A stretch of DNA of 18,084 bases from an uncultured Sutterella sp. (GCA_902477615.1 CABSHY010000010.1:1-18084); one strand, 5' to 3'. Positions 1 through 8,738 are shown, counted from the stretch's first letter. A program made the numbers and translations. Notes: generated by a model from the sequence alone, not told the origin.

Positions 1-1
1 A

Positions 2-787
2 GTCATGCTTTTGCCCAAAGACCCCAACGACAACAAGAACATCTATTTGGAAATTCGTGCTGGCACGGGTGGTGATGAATCCGCCATCTTCGCTGGTGAC
101 CTCTTCCGTATGTACACTCGCTACGCCGAACGTCAAGGTTGGAGCACCGAAATTGTCTCTGCCAACGAAAGCGACTTGGGTGGCTATCGCGAAGTGATCG
201 TCCGTGTGATCGGTGCCGGTGCCTACTCGAAATTAAAGTTCGAAAGTGGTGGCCACCGCGTTCAACGCGTCCCGGAAACGGAAAGCCAAGGTCGCGTGCA
301 CACCTCGGCTTGCACGGTCGCCATTTTGCCCGAAATGGACGAAATCGGTGAAGTGGAAATCAACCCCGCCGACCTTCGTATTGACGTCTATCGCGCCTCC
401 GGTGCCGGTGGTCAGCACGTGCAAAAAACGAACTCTGCCGTGCGTATTACGCACATCCCGACGGGTACCGTGGTGGAATGCCAAGACGAACGTAGTCAAC
501 ACGAAAACAAGGCCCGTGCCATGAGTGTGTTGATTTCTCGTATCACGGCCAATGAAGTGGCCAAGCAACAAGCTCAAGAAGCCAGCACCCGTAAGAGCCT
601 CGTGGGTTCCGGTGACCGCAGTGAACGTATCCGTACGTACAACTATCCGCAAGGTCGCGTGACCGATCACCGCATCAATTTGACGCTCTATAAGCTCGAC
701 TTCATCATGGACGGTGACTTGGACGAAATCATCTCCGCTCTTACCACCGAACACCAAATCGAGCAATTAGCTCAAATGGGTGAATAA
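2..787 (+). CDS. prfA: Peptide chain release factor 1 (5' end outside window)
   Basis: RF1 recognises UAA/UAG stop codons on the ribosome and triggers release of the peptide. The reading frame is open from base 2, so the gene enters from outside; about 100 of the usual ~360 residues are missing. The first internal Met is at base 5. Visible marks are the PxT stop-codon recognition tripeptide as PET (bases 272-280) in the stretch leading to HTSACTVAILPE, the catalytic GGQ loop (bases 407-415) inside GAGGQHVQKTNSAVR, and the C-terminal SGDRSERIRTYNYPQ segment typical of class I release factors. PET rather than an SPF tripeptide separates it from RF2. The prmC gene follows six bases after the stop, so the two are probably one operon. 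Confidence 0.97.
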   Translation, partial: VMLLPKDPNDNKNIYLEIRAGTGGDESAIFAGDLFRMYTRYAERQGWSTEIVSANESDLGGYREVIVRVIGAGAYSKLKFESGGHRVQRVPETESQGRVHTSACTVAILPEMDEIGEVEINPADLRIDVYRASGAGGQHVQKTNSAVRITHIPTGTVVECQDERSQHENKARAMSVLISRITANEVAKQQAQEASTRKSLVGSGDRSERIRTYNYPQGRVTDHRINLTLYKLDFIMDGDLDEIISALTTEHQIEQLAQMGE

Positions 788-793
788 TTTCTC

Positions 794-1630
794 ATGGCAA
801 CCATTCGCCAAATCTTAGTAGAAGCCTCGCAAAGAATCGATCGCTTTGATGCGAGGCTTTTACTTTGCTTTTGTTTGAATAAGCCACGCACCTTTCTCAT
901 TGCGCACGACCAAGACGAATTGGATGACGATACGCTTGAGCGCTTCTTAAGTTTGGTGGCTCGTCGAGAAAAGGGCGAACCTTTCCCCTATATCGTGGGT
1001 ACTCAAGAATTTTTCTCTCGACCTTTCCGCGTCAATCCTAACGTTCTCATTCCAAGACCGGATACCGAGACTCTCATTGAGCTGGTATTAGAAGAAGTGA
1101 AAACGCACCCCGCTCAAACCCTTCTTGATATGGGGACGGGCTCAGGGTGCATTGCCATTACGCTTGCGCTTGAACTTCCCTACCTTCACGTTTGGGCCAC
1201 GGACTACAGTGAAAAAGCGCTTGAGGTTGCCGCAACCAATGCGTCTTCTCTGAGGGCCAATGTTCATTTTTCTCAAGGCTCTTGGTACGACGCCCTACCC
1301 AATGAGCAGCGCTTTGACATCATTGTGAGTAATCCCCCTTACATTGAAAGCACAGATGTACATTTGAACAATTTAACATTTGAGCCTATCAGTGCTTTAA
1401 CCGATGGAGCGGACGGTCTCACTGACATTCAAAAGATTATTGCCGGCGCTCCCGAACACCTTAATCCTTGTGGGCTTCTTGCTATTGAACATGGTTGGGA
1501 TCAAGGCGAGGCTGTAAGAAAACTCTTTTCTGAAACCATTTGGGAGAGTGTTGAGACACTCAAAGACTTGGGTGGCAACGACCGCATAACAAAAGCGCGC
1601 TTGAAAAATGAATTTCCAAACGCGCTTTGA
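794..1630 (+). CDS. prmC: Release factor glutamine N5-methyltransferase
   Basis: PrmC transfers a methyl group from S-adenosylmethionine to the glutamine of the GGQ loop in release factors, which improves termination. The 278-residue length is normal. The N-terminal helical domain (about 1-75) binds the release factor; the Rossmann methyltransferase domain follows. SAM motif I is DMGTGSG near residues 112-118, and the substrate-binding NPPY is at 180-183, followed by the EPISALTDGADGL stretch common in this family. The GGND segment near the C-terminus is also typical. There is no clear Shine-Dalgarno sequence before the ATG, so translation is likely coupled to prfA, whose stop lies six bases upstream. 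The end of the gene forms half of an inverted repeat that may act as a terminator. Confidence 0.96.
   Translation: MATIRQILVEASQRIDRFDARLLLCFCLNKPRTFLIAHDQDELDDDTLERFLSLVARREKGEPFPYIVGTQEFFSRPFRVNPNVLIPRPDTETLIELVLEEVKTHPAQTLLDMGTGSGCIAITLALELPYLHVWATDYSEKALEVAATNASSLRANVHFSQGSWYDALPNEQRFDIIVSNPPYIESTDVHLNNLTFEPISALTDGADGLTDIQKIIAGAPEHLNPCGLLAIEHGWDQGEAVRKLFSETIWESVETLKDLGGNDRITKARLKNEFPNAL
1592..1628 (-). terminator. Possible terminator for the MFS gene, inside the prmC 3' end
   Basis: Arms AAAGCGCG (1592-1599) and CGCGCTTT (1621-1628) form an 8-bp stem, extended inward by TTG/CAA pairing. Read on the minus strand, the stem is followed by TTTTGTTAT, a moderate U-tract, and it lies just beyond the MFS stop codon. 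On the plus strand there is no T-run, so it is a weak terminator for prmC. Confidence 0.4.
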
Positions 1631-1645
1631 TGAGTCTTAAAAATC

Positions 1646-2779
1646 TTACAAGCAATAGCGAATCGATCGCGTCCACCACGTGGCGATTGTCAGCAATGCG
1701 GCGATAAACAAGAACGCCATAGCAATCGAGAAATATTCTCCGATGAAACCCAAAATGGCGGGACCGGCCATCAAACCAAAGTAGCCGATCGTCGTCACAG
1801 CGGTCACTGCCGGCAACGCAGGCATACGCTTTTGACGAGAAGCGGCCGAGATGATCAAGGGGGCAATATTAGCGATGCCTAAGCCCATCACGAAAAGGGC
1901 CACCAAGCACACGGTCAAACTCGGAATCATCACCATGGCCGTTAAGGCGCCGACCATCATCACAGCACCGCCCCACACAACTTTCACAGCACCCAATTGC
2001 GTAACGATGCGGTCACCGAACAATCGGGCAATCGCCATCGCAATCACAAATACCGTGTAACCGACACCGGCGTTTTCAAGCGGCATTTGGACATGCTCTT
2101 GTAAAAAGAGTGCACTCCAGTCGAGCATCGCCCCTTCAGCCAAGAAGACAACGGCACAAAGGGCTGCCAACATAATCACAGGGCCCTTAGGCATCGCAAA
2201 GGGAGCGGACTCTTGATTGACAAGCGTTGCCGAAGAGACGTGAGGCAAAGCAAAGGTCAATAAGACGCTTAAAACCCCCATCCAAAAGGCCGTTGCCAAC
2301 CACATATTAAAACCAAGACTTAATGCCAAACTCACGCAAATGGCGGCAGAGACTTCACCGATACTATAAAAAGCGTGCATACCGGACATTTGTCGAGATT
2401 GGTGCGTTTTCTCTAGCGCGGCTCCGTAAAGGTTCACAGAGACTTCCAAGCACCCTAACGCCACACCGTAGGAGAAAAGTGCCACGCACTCAAAGAGGTA
2501 ACTCGGTGTCCAAGCCAAAAGTACCAAGGAAAGACAAGACCAATAGCCTGAAATGGCAATCGCACGGCGACTTCCTAATCGAGAAGACAACCAACCAGCC
2601 AGCGGCATACCTAAAACAGAGCCCACGCCCAACATCAACAACAAAAGACCGAATTTCATCGGACCGACTTGAAGCGCATCATTGACGAACGGAATAAGAG
2701 GTGCCCAAGCAGCGATAGTAAAACCGGCTGTGAAAAAGCCGGCATAACCCGCGTAAATATCCCAATTTTTGAACGACAT
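1646..2779 (-). CDS. Major facilitator superfamily transporter (YbjJ-like)
   Basis: A 377-residue inner-membrane protein with about 11-12 hydrophobic segments spread over its length and no soluble domain. The loop between segments 2 and 3 carries GWLSSRLGSRR, the MFS motif A pattern, and a weaker equivalent (FGDRIVTQLG) occurs in the second half, as expected for two six-helix halves. The overall look, including SGMHAFYSIGEVSAA in the first half, resembles the E. coli YbjJ/sugar-efflux-like group; the substrate cannot be read from sequence. I start at base 2779, where AAGG sits five bases before an ATG; an in-frame ATG at 2794 would add five residues but has no good ribosome site. It is divergent from a LysR-type gene, which is the likely regulator by position only. 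Confidence 0.9.
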   Translation of the reverse strand: MSFKNWDIYAGYAGFFTAGFTIAAWAPLIPFVNDALQVGPMKFGLLLLMLGVGSVLGMPLAGWLSSRLGSRRAIAISGYWSCLSLVLLAWTPSYLFECVALFSYGVALGCLEVSVNLYGAALEKTHQSRQMSGMHAFYSIGEVSAAICVSLALSLGFNMWLATAFWMGVLSVLLTFALPHVSSATLVNQESAPFAMPKGPVIMLAALCAVVFLAEGAMLDWSALFLQEHVQMPLENAGVGYTVFVIAMAIARLFGDRIVTQLGAVKVVWGGAVMMVGALTAMVMIPSLTVCLVALFVMGLGIANIAPLIISAASRQKRMPALPAVTAVTTIGYFGLMAGPAILGFIGEYFSIAMAFLFIAALLTIATWWTRSIRYCL

Positions 2780-2825
2780 ATAAGCCTTAAACATGAATGA
2801 CTTGCCGTTAATTATCTACCCAATT

Positions 2826-2872
2826 ATTTGATATTACGAGATTGATTCCATCAAATTTTTGATACACTATAG
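2826..2872. promoter_or_regulatory. Candidate LysR operator/promoter zone between MFS and LysR genes
   Basis: The divergent gap holds ATTTGAT (2826-2832), its complement ATCAAAT (2850-2856), and a second inverted arm TTTGAT (2858-2863) that makes ATCAAA-TT-TTTGAT. AT-rich interrupted dyads of this kind (T-N11-A type) are usual LysR sites near divergent promoters. A weak plus-strand promoter (TTGATT at 2842, TACACT at 2863) overlaps it. The match is by pattern only. Confidence 0.4.
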
Positions 2873-2984
2873 GTTGATAGCACCTCCGGTCGAAACCCAT
2901 CTATAGAGTGAAGGCAATGAAAACGGGAGAAAGTTGCTAGCTGATCAATAGTGTTGTCCTTACGCATCAATCTCGGAGAAAATC

Positions 2985-3908
2985 ATGGGAATTGACATCG
3001 ACGAATTGAAATCCTTTGTCTACGCAGCTCAAGAAGGTTCATTTTCGGCCGCCGCTCGTGAACTCGGTCGCGCACAATCGGTGATTTCCACCCACATTGC
3101 CAACATGGAGGCAGAACTCGGTTATCGACTTTTTGTCAGAAGCCACCGACCCATTCTCTCCGAACAAGGTGAACAACTTCTTCCCTACGCCAGGCACGTT
3201 ATTAAAGAGTATGCGCGCTTTGATCTGCGCGCCAAGCAAATCTATGGCGACGTACCCTTGAGCTTACACATTGGGTTAGACCACTCGTTGGGCAACAACG
3301 CCATCATGGGACTTTTTGAGAAGCTCTCCGTCACCCATCCGCAATTGCGTGTGCAAATTGAAAGCTTGAATGCGTTTGATGTGAACTGGTTTTTCAAAAA
3401 CACCGAAATGGCCATGGCCATTGTGTTTTCCAATGCCACTCAATTTGAGTGCCCAGCTTTTGAAATCGCGCAATTCCCGGTATCAGTTATTGCCGGTCTC
3501 CAACACCCGCTACAAACCCGCCAGCCCGCAACGGTTAACGATTTAAGAGCCTATCGCCAAATGGTTGTCACGGCTCGAGACCCCGAGTCCCCACCTCCTG
3601 TCATTTTGAGTGACGATCCTTGGGAAGTGAATTCCGGTGCGTGGGCACTTTCTCTTGCCGCTAAAAATGTCGGTTGGACGGTTTTACCCCAACGGCAACT
3701 TGCCTTGAACCCCAACTTGGCCCGTAAAGTTTCTGAAATTCAAACCGAAGGCATTTCAATGCCTCCCGAACGATTAATGCTCTTGGTTCGCCCCGATCAA
3801 ACAGAGTCAAAACTTGTCCAATGGTGGAAAAATGAACTTTTGCGCATTGTTCCAACCTTTGAGAGACGGCCTGCGAATTTCCCGTTATCGCCATCGTCAC
3901 AATCGTGA
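2985..3908 (+). CDS. LysR-family transcriptional regulator
   Basis: A 307-residue DNA-binding regulator. Residues about 5-65 are the winged helix-turn-helix: FSAAARELGRAQSVISTHIANME is the classical LysR recognition helix region, followed by GYRLFVRS and the long linker helix. Residues about 90-295 are the periplasmic-binding-protein-like effector domain (LHIGLDHSLGNNAIMGLF at its start). GGAG lies six bases before the ATG. It is flanked by the divergent MFS gene and the downstream ABC importer operon, and a CCATCAAA word occurs in both neighbouring intergenic regions, so it may control either or both. The effector is unknown. Confidence 0.94.
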   Translation: MGIDIDELKSFVYAAQEGSFSAAARELGRAQSVISTHIANMEAELGYRLFVRSHRPILSEQGEQLLPYARHVIKEYARFDLRAKQIYGDVPLSLHIGLDHSLGNNAIMGLFEKLSVTHPQLRVQIESLNAFDVNWFFKNTEMAMAIVFSNATQFECPAFEIAQFPVSVIAGLQHPLQTRQPATVNDLRAYRQMVVTARDPESPPPVILSDDPWEVNSGAWALSLAAKNVGWTVLPQRQLALNPNLARKVSEIQTEGISMPPERLMLLVRPDQTESKLVQWWKNELLRIVPTFERRPANFPLSPSSQS

Positions 3909-3914
3909 CTTTTG

Positions 3915-3935
3915 TGTCATCAAAATGACAATTTT
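3915..3935 (+). terminator. Weak terminator-like hairpin after LysR gene
   Basis: TGTCAT (3915-3920), a CAAA loop and ATGACA (3925-3930) form a 6-bp AT-rich stem followed by ATTTTT. It sits seven bases after the LysR stop. The right half overlaps one copy of a CATCAAAAWGACAA direct repeat, so it could be an operator instead of, or as well as, a terminator. Confidence 0.35.
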
Positions 3936-4008
3936 TGCAAGCATTCTTTTTTGGGAAAGGAAATATTGTTATTATTTTTCAATAAGTTAAATGCCATCAA
4001 AAAGACAA
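3918..4008. repeat. Pair of 14-bp direct repeats upstream of the ABC operon
   Basis: CATCAAAATGACAA (3918-3931) and CATCAAAAAGACAA (3995-4008) differ at one base and lie 77 bases apart in the 178-base gap before the binding-protein gene. Such spaced direct repeats ahead of a transport operon suggest binding sites for a regulator, with the adjacent LysR protein the obvious candidate. A weak promoter (TTCACT at 4027, CATAAA at 4051) lies downstream of the second copy. Confidence 0.45.
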
Positions 4009-4098
4009 ATCTATCGTCATTAAATCTTCACTGACTTGTCTTAACCCTGACATAAATGCTCCTCAAAATTACAGGGACATTGAACTATGGAGCAATTT

Positions 4099-5655
4099 AT
4101 GTCGAAACAATTGAAAAAAACCGCTATCGCAACCTTGTTAGCCTCTTGTGCTTTACTCGGTCAAAACGCTTGGGCTAGTGCACAAAACATGGTCATTGCC
4201 ATGCCGCTTTTACCCACGACGGTTGAACCGCAAGGGATTAATAACAATGCAATCGACCGCGTGATGTCATCTGTCTATGACACCTTGATTCGTGCCAACA
4301 GCAAAACCGGCGCACTTGAGCCCGGTTTGGCCCTTTCTTGGAAACGCCTCTCGGCCGATACGGTGGAATTCAAACTTCGTCGCGACGTAAAGTTCCATGA
4401 TGGCACCCCCTTTACCGCCGATGACGTTGTCTTTTCTTTTGGCCCTGAACGCTTCAGTAGCGAAAAGGCCCCGGGTCGTCCCGCCGCCTGGGAGTTTCTC
4501 GGTGGCTTAAAGAGCGTCAAAAAGATTGACAATTACACCGTGCGCGTGACGATGAAAACGCCCGATCCCTTGATCGAATTGCGCTTTTCTGCCCGCATGT
4601 CTGAAATCATTTCTGAGGACGGTTTCAAAAAAGCCGGCTCTTGGGAAAATTGGGTAAAGAAACCCATTGGTTCCGGCCCCTATAAGATCGTCTCTTTCAA
4701 GACCTCTAATCGTTTGGAATTGGTTCGCAACGATCAATACTGGGGTGACAAGGGTGCCGCGCAAAAGGTCAGCTTTGTCGAAGTTCCTGAACTCTCTGCC
4801 CGTGTCGCCGGTTTGCGCTCCGGTGAATTTGACATCATCACGGAAGTGCCGCCAGATCAAATCAAGCCCTTGTCTTCTGACGGCAAGGTTAATGTCGTAG
4901 GTGGCCCAATTGCCAACGTCTACGGCATGGTATTTGATACGCAATCGTCTGAAGTGATGAAAAATCCGAAATTGCGTCAAGCCATCTTGCATGCCATCGA
5001 TCGTGATTTGTTAGTGAACGCCCTTTTTGCCAACAAGACGACCGCCGCCAACAGTTTTCAATTAAAGATGTTTGGCGACCTCTACCTCAGCGACCTTGAT
5101 CAAAAGCTCTACGATCCGGCCAAAGCCAAGGCACTTTTAAAGGAAGCCAACTACAAGGGCGAACCCATCATTTGGAAGATTCAAACCGGCTACTACACGC
5201 TTGAAATGACCGTTTCCCAAGCCGTGGCTTCTATGCTCAAGAGCGTTGGTCTCAACGTCGAGCTGCAAGTTAAGGAAAACTGGTCTCAAGTCGAAGCTCC
5301 TGGTGCGGATCGTATGATCAATAACGCTTCGTTCTCCGCTTATTTCAACGATCCGGCCAGCCAATTATGGCGCCGAATGAAACCGAAGAGCTCTTGGTAC
5401 AATATGGGCTACCTCAATACTTCAGGTCAAGCCTACAAAGCGTTCCAAGTTAACGGTGAAATTCTTGAAACCAACACGGATCTTGCACAACGAAAAGCCG
5501 CTTGGGCACAAATGCTTCAAGCCTTTGCACAAGACCCGCAAGCTTGTCCGCTTTATGCGCTCCCAATGATTTACGCCACACAGCGCAATGTCACGTGGAC
5601 GCCGGGCACCGATGGTCGAATGGATCTCACTGCCGATAGCTTGTCTTTTAAGTAA
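4099..5655 (+). CDS. ABC importer periplasmic solute-binding protein (peptide/SBP_bac_5 family)
   Basis: Extracytoplasmic receptor for the importer encoded downstream. The mature part has family hallmarks of DppA/OppA-type proteins: VEPQGINNNAIDRVMSSVYD early, LEPGLALSWKRLS, then VKFHDGTPFTADDVVFSF, GSGPYKIVSF and a late RQAILHAIDRDLLV. I start at the ATG at 4099 (518 residues) because GGAG lies six bases upstream and the protein then opens with a clean signal sequence (KQLKK, hydrophobic core, cleavage near AWASA). An in-frame ATG at 4087 adds four residues. LASC within the core also fits a lipobox, so lipoprotein processing is an alternative. The ligand is not determinable; neighbours suggest a phosphodiester-containing solute rather than a plain peptide. 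Confidence 0.93.
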   Translation: MSKQLKKTAIATLLASCALLGQNAWASAQNMVIAMPLLPTTVEPQGINNNAIDRVMSSVYDTLIRANSKTGALEPGLALSWKRLSADTVEFKLRRDVKFHDGTPFTADDVVFSFGPERFSSEKAPGRPAAWEFLGGLKSVKKIDNYTVRVTMKTPDPLIELRFSARMSEIISEDGFKKAGSWENWVKKPIGSGPYKIVSFKTSNRLELVRNDQYWGDKGAAQKVSFVEVPELSARVAGLRSGEFDIITEVPPDQIKPLSSDGKVNVVGGPIANVYGMVFDTQSSEVMKNPKLRQAILHAIDRDLLVNALFANKTTAANSFQLKMFGDLYLSDLDQKLYDPAKAKALLKEANYKGEPIIWKIQTGYYTLEMTVSQAVASMLKSVGLNVELQVKENWSQVEAPGADRMINNASFSAYFNDPASQLWRRMKPKSSWYNMGYLNTSGQAYKAFQVNGEILETNTDLAQRKAAWAQMLQAFAQDPQACPLYALPMIYATQRNVTWTPGTDGRMDLTADSLSFK

Positions 5656-5671
5656 TCGCGCCTTTATTACG

Positions 5672-5709
5672 CCCTTGTTAGGAGAAAGTCGCTTATCTCC
5701 TAGCAAGGG
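5672..5709 (+). promoter_or_regulatory. Intra-operon hairpin between binding-protein and ATPase genes
   Basis: CCCTTG-T-TAGGAGA (5672-5685) pairs with TCTCCTA-G-CAAGGG (5696-5709), a continuous 14-bp RNA stem counting one U-G pair, with a 10-base loop. No U-run follows, so it is probably an mRNA stabiliser or processing/attenuation element that lets the binding protein be made in excess over the membrane parts, as is common in importer operons. Confidence 0.55.
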
Positions 5710-5736
5710 ATATTTCGATTTTATTCATTCACTTTT

Positions 5737-7794
5737 ATGTCAAGTCAAACACTTTTATCGATCAAAGATTTAAGGGTTGCCTTTAGCGGTACCGAAGTCC
5801 TTCATGGTGTCGATTTAACCATCGAACAAGGTGTTATTCATGCGCTGATCGGTGAGTCGGGTTCGGGCAAAAGTGTGTTAGCCCGCTCTATTCTCGGTTT
5901 AGCCGGTAACCACAGCCAAACAACCGGAAGCATCCGATTTTGCGGACAAGAATTAATTGATTTCAAACAATCGGACTTCCAAAAAATTCGTGGTACCGAT
6001 ATCGCCATGGTTGTTCAAGATGCCATGTCGGCACTTAACCCCATGAGAACCATTGGGCAACAACTCATGGAAACCATTGCGTACCGACACCCATTATTTC
6101 GCCATCAATCCGCCACTCAAACTTTGGCTCGCGAAAAAGCAAAACTTCATGAAATTGCACTCGGTTTATTAAAACTTGTTGGCATTACGGCACCGGAAAA
6201 ACGCATGAGTGCCTATGCTCACGAGCTCTCCGGTGGGATGCGTCAACGCATCATGATCGCTTTAGCGCTTGTTGGTGAACCGAAATTATTACTGGCCGAT
6301 GAACCCACCACGGCATTGGATGTTGTTGTACAACGAGAGTTGCTTGAGCAGATGCGTGAAATCGTGAAAAAGCGCAACATGTCCATGCTCTTGGTAACGC
6401 ACGACTTGCACCTTGCTCACGACATTGCCGATCGCGTCTCCGTCATGTACGCGGGCTACCTCTTGGAAGAAGGCCCCGTTAAACAAGTTCTTCCCAACCC
6501 TTCACACCCGTACACGGAAGGCCTTCTTGAAGCCATGCCTGATATGGGCAGTGAAAAAGGTTCTTTAAAACCGATTTTTGGGGAAATACCACCGCCCTCT
6601 AAAATCGGCAAAGGTTGCCCCTTTGCGTCTCGTTGTGACAGAAAATGCGAAGCTTGCCAATACGCCCTTCCTCCGATGGCAAGTCTTGACGAGCACACGC
6701 AGTGGCAGTCTCGCTGCACACTGGCTCACAGTAACGAACCCAAACAAACGCGAGAGGCCATCGACACCTTATCGGAAGTGGTTAGCAGTCGCGAGAGAAC
6801 GGACTTTCCGGTGGTCATTGACGCTCACATTGCCAAGCACTGTTACTACACGCGTAAAGGCTTTTTTGGTCGAAAGAAACCTTGGGATGTTTTGCAAGAC
6901 ATTGACGTGCAAATTCGACACGGTGAAGTTTTAGGTCTTGTTGGCGAATCCGGTTGTGGTAAATCGACTTTGGCACGCTTACTGCTGGGGCTACAAAAAC
7001 CCACTGCCGGTGCCATCAAATTCAAAAACGATTTTTACCCCGAACCGCGTTCTCAATCTTGGCGTATGCAACGGGCTGACACGCAAATGATCTACCAAGA
7101 TCCTTACGGTTGTTTTGACGCTCGCATGCCCGTCATTGATCAAGTGGCAGAACCCCTTGTGACTCACTTGCACCTTTCAAAAACCGAAGCTCAAAAGCGA
7201 GCTGCCAAGGTGCTCACCGCTGTCGGTATGCCAAAGCATCACATGACCCGCTTGCCGGGTGTCATGTCGGGCGGTCAATTGCAAAGAGCGGCCATTGCGC
7301 GTGCCGTGGCTCTCAACCCAAGTCTTTTGGCTTGCGACGAACCGGTCGCTAGTTTGGACGTTTCCATTCAAGCCCAAGTTCTTGAATTGCTCAATAACTT
7401 GCGTAACGTCTCCAAGATGTCCATGCTCTTTGTCTCTCACAACTTAAATGTTGTTCGATACATCTGCGACCGCGTCATTGTGATGTACCTAGGACGCATC
7501 GTCGAAATGGGGGAAATTGACCAAGTCTTTAAGCACCCCAAGCACCCCTATACGAAGCTCTTGATGGCTTCAACCCCGGGGGCTGACAGTAGCATCATTG
7601 AGTTTTATCCCAAAGGCAGTATGCCGAGCCCTATTGACCGTCCCCAAGGCTGCGTTTTTGCTAATCGCTGTCCGATGCGTTCGGCACGTTGCTTGGAAGG
7701 CAATCCGCCTTTATTGAAGGATGAGAACGGACACGCAGTGGCCTGCTTTTCTTCAAAAACCATTGAAACTTTTATCAACGAACGTAAGGAGTGA
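5737..7794 (+). CDS. Fused double ATPase of peptide-type ABC importer (DppD-DppF-like)
   Basis: Energises the importer from the cytoplasmic side. Two complete nucleotide-binding domains lie in one 685-residue chain, as in GsiA/YejF. Domain 1: Walker A GESGSGKS (39-46), signature LSGGMRQR (164-171), Walker B LLLADEP (about 185-190), switch His222. It ends in an oligopeptide-transporter C-terminal element with cysteines (CPFASRCDRKCEAC, 294-307). Domain 2: GESGCGKST (403-411), MSGGQLQR (510-517), LLACDEP (about 530-536), His568, then a second Cys element (CVFANRC, 639-645). Both halves appear ATPase-competent. No Shine-Dalgarno is evident before the ATG. The TGA stop overlaps the GTG start listed for the next gene. 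Confidence 0.95.
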   Translation: MSSQTLLSIKDLRVAFSGTEVLHGVDLTIEQGVIHALIGESGSGKSVLARSILGLAGNHSQTTGSIRFCGQELIDFKQSDFQKIRGTDIAMVVQDAMSALNPMRTIGQQLMETIAYRHPLFRHQSATQTLAREKAKLHEIALGLLKLVGITAPEKRMSAYAHELSGGMRQRIMIALALVGEPKLLLADEPTTALDVVVQRELLEQMREIVKKRNMSMLLVTHDLHLAHDIADRVSVMYAGYLLEEGPVKQVLPNPSHPYTEGLLEAMPDMGSEKGSLKPIFGEIPPPSKIGKGCPFASRCDRKCEACQYALPPMASLDEHTQWQSRCTLAHSNEPKQTREAIDTLSEVVSSRERTDFPVVIDAHIAKHCYYTRKGFFGRKKPWDVLQDIDVQIRHGEVLGLVGESGCGKSTLARLLLGLQKPTAGAIKFKNDFYPEPRSQSWRMQRADTQMIYQDPYGCFDARMPVIDQVAEPLVTHLHLSKTEAQKRAAKVLTAVGMPKHHMTRLPGVMSGGQLQRAAIARAVALNPSLLACDEPVASLDVSIQAQVLELLNNLRNVSKMSMLFVSHNLNVVRYICDRVIVMYLGRIVEMGEIDQVFKHPKHPYTKLLMASTPGADSSIIEFYPKGSMPSPIDRPQGCVFANRCPMRSARCLEGNPPLLKDENGHAVACFSSKTIETFINERKE

Positions 7795-8726
7795 GTGACA
7801 TCGTGTTCGCTTTAGTCTTTCGTATTGTTCTTCGTTCACTGATCACACTTTTATTACTAACGGCCGTTGTCTTTTTTGCGCTTCATTTAACGGGCGATCC
7901 GGCTCGATTGATGTTGGGCGATGGCGCAGATGCCGCCGCATTGAGTGCTTTTCGACAACAATGGGGACTGGATAAGCCCCTTTGGCAACAATTTCTCGTT
8001 TACTTGCAAAAACTCATGACGCTAGACATGGGGCATAGCTACATGACGGGGCTCTCCGTTAAAGAAGTGTTTTTAAATGCCTTTTGGCCAACGCTTGATT
8101 TGATGATTCCCACGGCCATTATCACTTTAGCCTTGGGGATCCCGATGGGTGTGATTGCAGCGATTCATCGCAATTCCAGCCTTGATCGTTCCATGATGTT
8201 TTTGTCCGTTTTTGGTTACGCCGTCCCTAACTTCTTCATGGGCGTTTTGTTGCTGCTCGTGTTTTCCATTTGGTTGGGATGGCTTCCCTCGTACGGGAAC
8301 ACATCGGCCTTGCATTACATTATGCCGATTATCACCATGGCCACTTCAGAGGCTGCCATTTTCTCTCGCTATGCTCGCAGCGCCATGATTGATGCACTTC
8401 GCCTTCCCTGCGTAAGAGCGGCTCGAATGAGAGGCTTACCTGAAAAGCGCATTATTTGGTTGCACGCACTGCCTAATGCCATGCTCTCCATCTTGACCAT
8501 CTTGGGCTTTTTCCTTGGAACCTTGGTGGCAGGCGCTGTCATTACGGAAAACGTTTTTTCTTGGCCTGGCATCGGCAAATTGTTGGTTCAATCAGTGGCC
8601 AATCGTGACATCCCTGTTGTTCAAGTCATCGTACTTGCCACCGGCGCCTCGCTTATCACCGCCAATCTTTTAATGGACTTACTGGCGCTTGTCGTCAATC
8701 CTCGTTTACGACACACGGATCATTAA
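7791..8726 (+). CDS. ABC importer permease, DppB/OppB type
   Basis: First transmembrane subunit. An N-terminal membrane helix is followed by a periplasmic loop starting LTGDPARLMLG, then five further hydrophobic segments. The cytoplasmic coupling loop (EAA motif) is recognisable as VRAARMRGLPEKRIIWLHALPNA, and the end NLLMDLLALVVNPRLR is the usual OppB C-terminus. The GTG at 7791 overlaps the upstream stop (GTGA), which favours coupling, but AAGGAG (7786-7791) runs into it; the in-frame GTG at 7803 lies 11 bases past that site and gives a protein starting MFALVFRIVLRS, which aligns better with relatives. Either start leaves the membrane domain intact. Confidence 0.94.
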   Translation: MSDIVFALVFRIVLRSLITLLLLTAVVFFALHLTGDPARLMLGDGADAAALSAFRQQWGLDKPLWQQFLVYLQKLMTLDMGHSYMTGLSVKEVFLNAFWPTLDLMIPTAIITLALGIPMGVIAAIHRNSSLDRSMMFLSVFGYAVPNFFMGVLLLLVFSIWLGWLPSYGNTSALHYIMPIITMATSEAAIFSRYARSAMIDALRLPCVRAARMRGLPEKRIIWLHALPNAMLSILTILGFFLGTLVAGAVITENVFSWPGIGKLLVQSVANRDIPVVQVIVLATGASLITANLLMDLLALVVNPRLRHTDH

Positions 8727-8738
8727 GGATAATTCATC

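Noticed and set aside
233..766. 177-codon open frame antisense to prfA.
   Set aside because: A shadow caused by strong codon bias of prfA; its translation has no recognisable domain and no ribosome site.
1355..1385. GATGTACATTTGAAC and a second ACATTTG inside prmC resemble the par-module repeat words.
   Set aside because: They encode ordinary prmC residues, are isolated, and lie 13 kb away; they show that the short words alone can occur by chance, so only the composite and clustering are given weight.
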